A stretch of 27,033 bases of DNA from JABFSC01 sp031389045 (GTDB taxonomy: Bacteria > Desulfobacterota > Binatia > Bin18). Below the pieces are notes generated by a model. The model had not been told where the DNA came from. It saw only the letters and a program-made list of their open reading frames with translations, and made no database searches. Shown piece after piece: positions 1 through 4,800 of the stretch; position 1 is the first letter of the stretch, and every line of letters begins with the position of its first letter. The position numbers and the translations under genes were made by a program. The DNA is taken from assembly GCA_031389045.1 (NCBI GenBank), contig JANMSE010000453.1, positions 1-27,033 of the forward strand, written 5' to 3'.

Positions 1-239
1 CGCGTGATCACGGAGAATACGTTACGGCGCGGATTCGCCCCACTCCGTCGCGGATGAGTTGGGCGCACGTCACCGGCGGAGCAACACCCCCTTAATGACC
101 GGTGGCTACCCCTCTCCACCTTCATCACGGGTAAAGACTCCCTCCTCGCCCTCGACGACCAGCGTCATCTCGAAGTTGCTCGCGATTGGGCTCTCCACCA
201 TGAGGGGAGATAGACGAGTGATCACGCTATGGGCAATGT

Positions 240-451
240 CACTCTCCACATACGCGCCCAGATCCTTTTCACTCCGCCAGGAGCTGACAACCAGCCTCAC
301 GCTCGTGGCCACGCCGCTTCGCCAGCACCACATCCAGACCGCCGTTGATATCGAAGCATGGCTCCCGCCGCTGTACGTCGATGCGCAGCAATTGCAGCAG
401 GTCCTGCTCAACCTATTCTTCAACGCGATCAAGGCCATGCCGCAAGATTGA
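240..451 (+). pseudogene. Remnant of a sensor histidine kinase (N-box region)
   Basis: The translated stretch contains VDAQQLQQVLLNLFFNAIKA, which matches the N-box of the HATPase domain of two-component sensor kinases (Asp-x-x-x-Leu-x-Gln-Val-Leu-Leu-Asn-Leu-x-x-Asn-Ala). Just upstream, residues like FSLRQELTTSLTLVATPLRQ fit the usual linker between the phospho-acceptor and ATPase domains. The frame stops right after the N-box, so the G1, F and G2 boxes that complete the ATP site are missing, and no phospho-acceptor H-box is readable upstream. I therefore call it a decayed fragment. Positions 1-239 and 452-632 contain only overlapping frames with no convincing product. The relic lies beside a transposase relic at the left edge of a cassette array, consistent with an area of past rearrangement. 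Confidence 0.6.
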
Positions 452-632
452 CCAGGGAGCCGCAATCTCATGGAAAAGTCTCGACAGTATGTGGCTGGTG
501 GCTTCTCAACTCGCCCAAAGCTGCTGGCGTCGCGGAAGACTGGAACACACCCGATGGCACGCAAACATTTCTCAGTCCAGCCGAGCGGCTACACCCTCTT
601 AGAGCGAGGGCCCAGACCGACTGCTGCGGTGG

Positions 633-818
633 CTACGGCCGCATAACCAGAATACGCGCGGTCGAAACATGCGGGTGGCGCTTGCCACTGATCTTCTTGA
701 GCGGGGGCTTCTTGGGGACGCGCTTGTGTTTGGTGTATTTCTTGGTATCCACGCCCTGCGCCGCCGCCACCAGTGTTTGGGCAAACTCCGCCTTTGATGG
801 AGATTTACGCCGTGAAGA
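633..818 (-). pseudogene. C-terminal tail of a DDE-type transposase, truncated
   Basis: On the minus strand a frame between stop codons ends with the pattern KYTKHKRVPKKPP, then basic residues and HVSTARIL, then the stop at 633-635. A basic Arg/Gly-Pro-Lys-Lys-Pro run followed by HVSTARxL is a tail I associate with IS4-like DDE transposases. No start codon, catalytic DDE residues or terminal inverted repeats are visible. Homology ends near position 797, where the DUF2283 gene begins on the other strand. It is probably the residue of an insertion sequence broken at the edge of the cassette array. The family assignment rests on about 55 residues, so it is moderate at best. Confidence 0.45.
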
Positions 819-1009
819 TCACTTATTTTCAAGAGACCGACACTCTGTACCTTGAGTTTCGTGCCGTGGCAGTGGCCGAGACTAAAGATCTTGATGAAAA
901 CACGCTCCTTGACCTTGACCAAGACGGCAACATTTGCGGCATCACCATTGAACATGCCGGTGATCGTGCGGACATTCCACATTTTTCCTATGAGCAGGTC
1001 ACGGCCTAA
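812..1009 (+). CDS. DUF2283 family small protein (integron cassette gene)
   Basis: This 65-residue product matches the DUF2283 pattern: an N-terminal strand with 'ETDTLYLEF', a central 'DLDENTLLDLDQDGNICGIT', then an Ile-Glu-x-Ala-type segment. Its molecular function is unknown. DUF2283 genes often sit beside small DUF4258-type partners, which suggests an antitoxin-like role, but no such partner is visible here. I prefer the GTG start at 812 because GGAG at 799-802 is well spaced and the resulting N-terminus (MKITYFQETD) matches the family. An in-frame ATG at 797 is the alternative. The TAA stop at 1007-1009 lies inside the left core of an attC site, as is common for cassette genes. The upstream cassette boundary is not recognisable, since the region runs into the transposase relic. 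Confidence 0.75.
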   Translation: MKITYFQETDTLYLEFRAVAVAETKDLDENTLLDLDQDGNICGITIEHAGDRADIPHFSYEQVTA

Positions 1010-1101
1010 CCCTGCGCTGCACCGCAGCGCCGCCCGGTGGCGACTCTGCTGAACGTGAAAGGATGCGGGTGGGCGGCGCGCGGTGAGCGGGAGCGTTAGG
1101 C
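1004..1101 (+). repeat. attC-like recombination site 1
   Basis: The site starts with GCCTAAC (1004-1010), which fits the RYYYAAC core, and ends with its exact reverse complement GTTAGGC (1095-1101), which fits GTTRRRY. Inside, CACCGCAGCGCCGCCC pairs with GGGCGGCGCGCGGTG with one unpaired base, the extrahelical-base arrangement typical of folded attC bottom strands. Its first 59 bases match attC site 2 with only about 7 differences. Confidence 0.85.
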
Positions 1102-1141
1102 TCGGACCCAAAAAGATACCACGGGAAACTTTTGGGTGCTC

Positions 1142-1333
1142 ATGGATCAGACGGGTTCCGGAAGCGGGCAAGCCTCTCCACTGGCCAGCACCTACGCGCC
1201 GGGGAAGGAGCGACGGGAGAATTGTTCAGTCCCACTGAACATATTGTTCAGTCAATTGTTACGCCTTGACGAGAGAGAGGGCCAGAGACCGTTTCCGGGC
1301 GAGTCGGAGAAGACCCACCGGTGCTGCGCCTAA
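1142..1333 (+). CDS. Possible small cassette ORF, unrecognised
   Basis: An open frame of about 63 residues from ATG 1142 (or GTG 1136) has its TAA stop inside the left core of attC site 2, the same arrangement as two of the other cassette genes. The product has no domain, signal peptide or motif that I recognise. There is no good ribosome-binding site, and an operator-like palindrome cluster lies in the middle of the frame, so the cassette may instead be non-coding or regulatory. I list it because it is the only plausible gene in this cassette (about 1096-1420). Confidence 0.25.
   Translation: MDQTGSGSGQASPLASTYAPGKERRENCSVPLNILFSQLLRLDEREGQRPFPGESEKTHRCCA
1223..1252. promoter_or_regulatory. 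Operator-like cluster of three alternating 8-bp half-sites
   Basis: TGTTCAGT at 1223-1230, ACTGAACA at 1234-1241 and TGTTCAGT at 1245-1252 are separated by exactly 3 bases each. This forms two overlapping perfect inverted repeats with an 11-bp period, about one helical turn. It resembles a binding site for a dimeric repressor such as a TetR-type protein. No clear -35/-10 pair could be assigned around it. Confidence 0.45.
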
Positions 1334-1426
1334 TCCGCCGCTGCACCGCATCGCGGCCCGGTGGCGGCTCTGCTGAACATGAAAGGGCTCGTCCGGGCGG
1401 CGGCCCGAGACGGCCGAGCGTTATGT
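1328..1426 (+). repeat. attC-like recombination site 2
   Basis: The left core is GCCTAAT (1328-1334) and the right core is GTTATGT (1420-1426). The internal left half matches attC site 1 closely (GCTGCACCGCA, GCCCGGTGGCG, CTCTGCTGAAC, TGAAAGG). The right core does not pair fully with this site's own left core. That is expected, because the bases after the cut G belong to the next cassette, whose own attC begins ACATAAC. Confidence 0.8.
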
Positions 1427-1452
1427 TTCTCAACCACACCTAGGAGGCAATC

Positions 1453-2082
1453 ATGGCTAAACCAAAAGTCGCTAAACCAAAAGTCTACGACGAGCAAATG
1501 CGAGCAAAACTTAAGACGGGCGATGTAATCCTGTTTTCGGGTAAGGGTGGCATCAGCGCAGGCATTAAATGGGCCACGCTTAGTCGCTGGTCTCATGTGG
1601 GAATGATCGTTGTATTGCCAGAGTACGATTTTGTTACGGTTTGGGAGTCAACCACTCTGAGTTCCCTAGTCGACCTAGACACGAACGTGCCGCACAAAGG
1701 GGTGCAACTTGTTCCACTCAGTTCGCGTATTGACGGTTACGGCGGAGAAGTCGCTGTGCGCCAACTCAATGATGTCTCCTTTGACATTAAAGACGTCAAA
1801 AACTTGATGGAGCTTCGTCGCGAGCTTGCGGGTAAAAACTATGAGCAAGACAAGATTGAACTCATTAAAGCAGCGTATGATGGTCCGTTAGGCAGAAATG
1901 CTGAAGACCTTTCCAGCCTCTTCTGTAGTGAACTGGTTGCCGAGGCATATCAGCGACTCGGCCTCCTCAGCGAAGACAAGCCATCAAACGAATACACACC
2001 CTCTGATTTCTCTGAAGATAAGCAGTTACCGTTGTTGGAAGGGACGCTTGGAAAGGAAGTTTTTCTGAAAGCAGAAACATAA
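1453..2082 (+). CDS. Permuted NlpC/P60-type (YiiX/LRAT-like) papain-fold hydrolase, cassette-borne
   Basis: The 209-residue protein has the order typical of circularly permuted NlpC/P60 papain-like enzymes: 'GDVILFSG' near residue 23, a His in 'WSHVGMIV' (His48), an acidic residue in 'VWESTT' (Glu65), then the catalytic Cys in 'LFCSELVAEAY' (Cys158). Such enzymes cleave peptidoglycan peptides or other amide, thioester or lipid substrates, and the substrate here is unknown. There is no signal peptide. The N-terminus carries a duplicated AKPKV motif. The start is set by AGGAGG at 1443-1448. The stop TAA lies inside attC site 3, so the gene fills its cassette. Its base composition looks more A/T-rich than the metabolic genes to the right, consistent with separate acquisition. 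The adjacent cassette also encodes a cell-wall hydrolase. Confidence 0.75.
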   Translation: MAKPKVAKPKVYDEQMRAKLKTGDVILFSGKGGISAGIKWATLSRWSHVGMIVVLPEYDFVTVWESTTLSSLVDLDTNVPHKGVQLVPLSSRIDGYGGEVAVRQLNDVSFDIKDVKNLMELRRELAGKNYEQDKIELIKAAYDGPLGRNAEDLSSLFCSELVAEAYQRLGLLSEDKPSNEYTPSDFSEDKQLPLLEGTLGKEVFLKAET

Positions 2083-2146
2083 CCCGGCAGTCAACACGAA
2101 CGCTGCACGAGAAAGCCGCGCAGCGCCGGTTACTTTTACGTTAGGC
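2077..2146 (+). repeat. attC-like recombination site 3
   Basis: The left core ACATAAC (2077-2083) and right core GTTAGGC (2140-2146) enclose about 56 bases. CGCTGC pairs with GCAGCG, and AGTCAAC pairs with the complement of GTTACT with one bulged base, separated from the cores by an unpaired spacer. The left core is the exact complement of GTTATGT at 1420-1426, the start of the same cassette. This supports one excisable cassette from 1421 to about 2140. Confidence 0.8.
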
Positions 2147-2193
2147 GACTGTGGGCTCTTCGAAAGAGAGTGCCATAACGAAGGAGGAATACT

Positions 2194-3153
2194 ATGCCAG
2201 CCATCACGCCACTCTTCATGGAGTTGGTCAAGGACTACGCCCTCGCCGCCATAGAATTTGAGCACCTTAAACCCGTGACTTTAGCGCAGTGGATGCTGGA
2301 ATCGGGTAGAGGTTCCTCGCGATTGGCGACAGCGCATTTGAATTTCGCTGGTCTCAAGTGGCGCGAGGAAATGGTCGGTTTCGCATCGAAAATTTCCTAT
2401 GAGGCTCACGATGGGACAGACTTCTACTGCGAATTTGCGACCAAAGAAAAATTCGTTCAAGGCTATTGGCGCTTCATCGACAGATCGCCGTATGCTGGAT
2501 GGCGCGCTCATGCCGCTACCAGCACCTCCTATATTGAGTTCGTTGGGCCGCGATATACCCCAACAGCCGGCTATGCTAGCGCAGTGCTCAGTCTTCTGGG
2601 TGAGGCGCAAGGCCTTCTCAGTAGTGTCTCGGGCACCCTCTTGAGCCCGATGCACGTTCCAGCAACGGGCAACCCGTATGTGAAGCCACTGATCAAGACA
2701 TTCATTCCAAGCCCTTACCATTCGAGCAGAAACGGCGCCATGATTCGGCGAATTGTCCTGCATTACACCACCGCGTCCAATGCACAAAGTACCATTGCGT
2801 GGTTCCAGAACAATCCGTTGAGCGTTTCAGCGCATTACCTTGTTGATAAGAATGGCGACATTTACCAAATGGTCCATGATTCTGAACGCGCTCATCATTG
2901 CAAGGGAGCGAACGCGGATACCATTGGGATTGAACACGTCGCCGTCGCAGGAGATCACCTCACAGTCCAGCAACAGGCGGCGACGGTCGCTCTTATCAAG
3001 TGGTTGGTTGCCGAGTACGATATTGACCCCAGACACATTACTGGGCATAACTTTACGCCAAGCTATACTGGGAGCACAAACTGTCCCAACGTATTGTTTG
3101 GAGCGTTTAGTGAAGCAGCCATCACTGCATGGGTTGCCCAACATATTGCCTAA
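2194..3153 (+). CDS. Bifunctional peptidoglycan hydrolase: glucosaminidase plus N-acetylmuramoyl-L-alanine amidase
   Basis: The 319-residue product has two cell-wall domains. Residues about 5-125 resemble FlgJ/Bax-type N-acetylglucosaminidases: 'QWMLESGRGSS' gives the likely catalytic Glu36, followed by 'NFAGLKW' and 'EKFVQGYWRFI'. Residues about 165-319 form an Amidase_2/PGRP-type zinc amidase with the three expected ligands: His190 in 'VLHYTT', His285 in 'TGHNF' and Cys297 in 'NCPN'. Together they would cut glycan strands and stem peptides. No signal peptide or membrane segment is seen, so export would need a holin, a secretion system or lysis. This pattern is known from phage endolysins and antibacterial effectors. 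AAGGAGGAA at 2180-2188 sets the ATG. The gene sits in the last cassette of the array, and its stop lies about 98 bases before the final attC-like site. Confidence 0.85.
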   Translation: MPAITPLFMELVKDYALAAIEFEHLKPVTLAQWMLESGRGSSRLATAHLNFAGLKWREEMVGFASKISYEAHDGTDFYCEFATKEKFVQGYWRFIDRSPYAGWRAHAATSTSYIEFVGPRYTPTAGYASAVLSLLGEAQGLLSSVSGTLLSPMHVPATGNPYVKPLIKTFIPSPYHSSRNGAMIRRIVLHYTTASNAQSTIAWFQNNPLSVSAHYLVDKNGDIYQMVHDSERAHHCKGANADTIGIEHVAVAGDHLTVQQQAATVALIKWLVAEYDIDPRHITGHNFTPSYTGSTNCPNVLFGAFSEAAITAWVAQHIA

Positions 3154-3251
3154 GAACAGAGGAAACGCGGGTCGGAGTCGAATAAGCGCGTACCCTTCCC
3201 AAACGCCGTAAAGGCAGAGAGAGGCCAAGCGGGAAGCTGCCCCAAGTCCAC

Positions 3252-3346
3252 GCCTAACCACGCACTGGAGCCGACCGCCCCCAGCGGACATTGTTGGGCC
3301 TGCGGCCGTCTGTGCCTGGGGACGGCGGCTCATTGCGGGCGGTAGA
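3252..3346 (+). repeat. attC-like recombination site 4, right core degraded
   Basis: The left core GCCTAAC (3252-3258) is intact and complementary to the TTAGGC that opens this cassette at 2141. Inside, GAGCCGACCGCCCCCAG pairs almost fully with CTGGGGACGGCGGCTC. At the right end the expected GTTRRRY is replaced by a sequence like GGTAGAG near 3341-3347, so the crossover core looks mutated. This marks the right edge of the array. Confidence 0.6.
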
Positions 3347-3364
3347 GGGTGTCTAAAAACCCTT

Positions 3365-3395
3365 CGTTCGTCCTTCGACAAGCTCAGGGCGAACG
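3365..3395. repeat. REP-like palindrome
   Basis: CGTTCGTCCTTCGACAAGC continues to CTCAGGGCGAACG and forms an imperfect inverted repeat. This TTCGACAAGCTCAGGGCGAAC type of palindrome is dispersed between genes in many bacterial genomes. It abuts the degraded attC site 4, and together they occupy the otherwise gene-poor stretch 3154-3649. Confidence 0.6.
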
Positions 3396-3434
3396 GGGCG
3401 CGTTTTGTATTCACGGTATCCAGAGATTCGCTCC

Positions 3435-3584
3435 ATGATGGGTGGGACCTTGGATGACAAGAGCCGCATCACCCCACGCTTCAGCGTCTGGTGCTCAGCC
3501 GGACAGCCGTGGTTGACGCTGCCCGCTGGCATTACCTGCTTCGCGGACTACCCGGACGGCACGTTTGGGGGCTCATCCGTATGA
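3435..3584 (+). CDS. Short unrecognised ORF, possibly a gene fragment
   Basis: A 49-residue frame from ATG 3435 encodes MMGGTLDDKSRITPRFSVWC followed by an aromatic, Gly-rich tail ending FGGSSV. I do not recognise a family. No strong ribosome-binding site precedes it, so it may be a remnant of a longer gene. It is the best frame in the gap between the cassette array and the next gene (3154-3649). The remaining bases up to 3649 show nothing clear. Confidence 0.2.
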   Translation: MMGGTLDDKSRITPRFSVWCSAGQPWLTLPAGITCFADYPDGTFGGSSV

Positions 3585-3649
3585 CCTGACCGTCACGCAC
3601 GTCGCGTTCATCCTGACCCCACTGGGCCGAGATGAACGCGAGCCATCTC

Positions 3650-4504
3650 CTACGATAATACCTCACGGGCAAGCTGCTCCAGTTCCAGGACCGCCTCTGG
3701 CGTCTCACTTTTGGTCAGCCAGATCGTCACATGATCCGTCCCGGCCTTTTCCAACGCTTTGATTTCGTCACGAGTCCGAAACTTGCCTGCTTGTCCAAAG
3801 GCGAGCACTTGGATGGATTTCGGATCGCGCCCGATTTTTCGCGCCAGTTCGTTTAAGGTCGCGCGACCACGTTCGATCTCCGCCACTGGCGAGAGCACGG
3901 GCATCCATCCGTCTCCCCATTCGACCACCCGCTTGAACACATGCTGTGAGGACCCGCCCATGAAGATCGGCGGATGCGGGCGTTGCACGGGTTTCGGGAA
4001 CGAACGCACGGCGGGGAAATTGTAGAACTTGCCTTGATACGCGGCCTCATCCTTCGTCCACAGCTCTTTCATCGCCATGATAGCATCCTTGGTTTGTCCC
4101 CAGCGACGCTCGAAGTTGCCTCCCATGATTTCCGTCTCTTCTTTGAGCCACCCAGCTCCGATGCCAAAGAGAAACCGCCCGCCCGACAGTTTGTCGAGCG
4201 TGGCGACTTCTTTCGCCAACAATAGCGGGTTGCGTTCGGGGATCAAGCAGATCCCGGTGCCGAGCTGGAGATGCTTGGTCACCGCCGAGGCCCGCGCTAG
4301 CGCGACAAAAGGATCGAGAATCCGACCATAGGAATCGGGGATGATGCCATCGCGTGAAGCGGGGTACGGCGAGGACGTTTTGATCGGGATAATCGGATGC
4401 TCCGGCACCCAGAATGAGGCAAAGCCCAGTTCCTCAGCGCGCTTGGCTAACACAGCGGGATCTTCGGACTGATCGATCGCGAATTCAAAAACACCAATTT
4501 TCAT
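3650..4504 (-). CDS. LLM class F420-dependent oxidoreductase
   Basis: The 284-residue product is a bacterial luciferase-like TIM barrel of the F420-dependent kind. It shows the N-terminal 'MKIGVFEF', 'AEELGFASFWVPEHP', 'LQLGTGICLIPERNPLLLAKEVATLDKLSGGR' split across residues about 80-112, 'FGIGAGWLKEE', 'RPHPPIFMGGSS' and 'GDGWMP' in the expected order. Such enzymes transfer hydride between coenzyme F420 (or FMN) and small organic substrates in the cytoplasm. The substrate cannot be inferred here. The start at 4504 follows AAGGAGGG with good spacing. A longer in-frame extension to 4561 lacks family similarity and was dropped. The gene is monocistronic and divergent from the CoA-transferase operon at 4801. 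The host probably makes F420, but no F420 biosynthesis gene is in the window. Confidence 0.9.
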   Translation of the reverse strand: MKIGVFEFAIDQSEDPAVLAKRAEELGFASFWVPEHPIIPIKTSSPYPASRDGIIPDSYGRILDPFVALARASAVTKHLQLGTGICLIPERNPLLLAKEVATLDKLSGGRFLFGIGAGWLKEETEIMGGNFERRWGQTKDAIMAMKELWTKDEAAYQGKFYNFPAVRSFPKPVQRPHPPIFMGGSSQHVFKRVVEWGDGWMPVLSPVAEIERGRATLNELARKIGRDPKSIQVLAFGQAGKFRTRDEIKALEKAGTDHVTIWLTKSETPEAVLELEQLAREVLS

Positions 4505-4626
4505 GGAGCCCTCCTTGTACAAGGAACAGTTGAGATGCCCCTGGTTCTGGCACAAACCCACGAGGAAGCCAAGCGCGCGGGAAGTTGCCCTCCACGCGAC
4601 CTCAACCGCCTCTGCTCTTGTTTCAT

Positions 4627-4660
4627 TTTTGCCTTTTGCCTTTTGCCTTTTGCCTTTTGC
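4627..4660. repeat. 7-bp tandem repeat (TTTTGCC), almost five copies
   Basis: Four full TTTTGCC units and a fifth lacking its last base lie in the 296-bp gap between two divergent genes (4505-4800). The gap should hold both promoters, but I could not assign a convincing -35/-10 pair. A repeat of this kind can change length by slippage, so it could vary promoter spacing or be neutral. Confidence 0.8.
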
Positions 4661-4800
4661 TCTGCCCAGGTGCTGCGCAAGGCGGGCACAAGCGAGGAGG
4701 GTCGTGTACAGCCGCCGCTATGCTTCTTGGCGGGAAGCGCGCAGCCTTGCATTTTCTCTCATTTTAGCCAAGAACGCTCTCCAGAACGGAGGGAACTATC

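Larger units (their letters stand above)
812..3346 (+). mobile_element. Cluster of integron gene cassettes without an integrase (CALIN-like)
   Basis: Four attC-like sites in one orientation separate compact units that each carry one plus-strand gene or ORF. Three stops lie inside attC left cores. No tyrosine recombinase (intI) or attI is found in the window. The array orientation predicts that any integrase would lie to the left, beyond position 1. The bases opening cassettes 2, 3 and 4 (TTAGGC, TTATGT, TTAGGC) are each complementary to the left core of that cassette's own attC, the signature left by site-specific integration. Confidence 0.75.

Noticed and set aside
106..564. A 152-codon minus-strand open frame at the left end
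   Set aside because: It is the complement of the kinase N-box fragment and has no recognisable domain.
773..785. GTTTGGGC as the missing left cassette boundary
   Set aside because: It does not fit GTTRRRY and is not complementary to the attC site 1 left core, and the transposase-like reading frame runs through it.
599..1171. A 190-codon minus-strand open frame covering the left edge
   Set aside because: It is in a different frame from the transposase-like tail and crosses the DUF2283 gene and attC site 1. Its composition is arbitrary.
1004..2146. CRISPR array explanation for the repeated units
   Set aside because: The repeats are about 70-99 bases, differ internally, and are separated by genes of unequal length rather than uniform short spacers.
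4627..4660. CRISPR or protein-coding repeat
   Set aside because: The units are only 7 bases without spacers, and overlapping frames give low-complexity Pro/Phe/Cys sequence in a gap between divergent genes.
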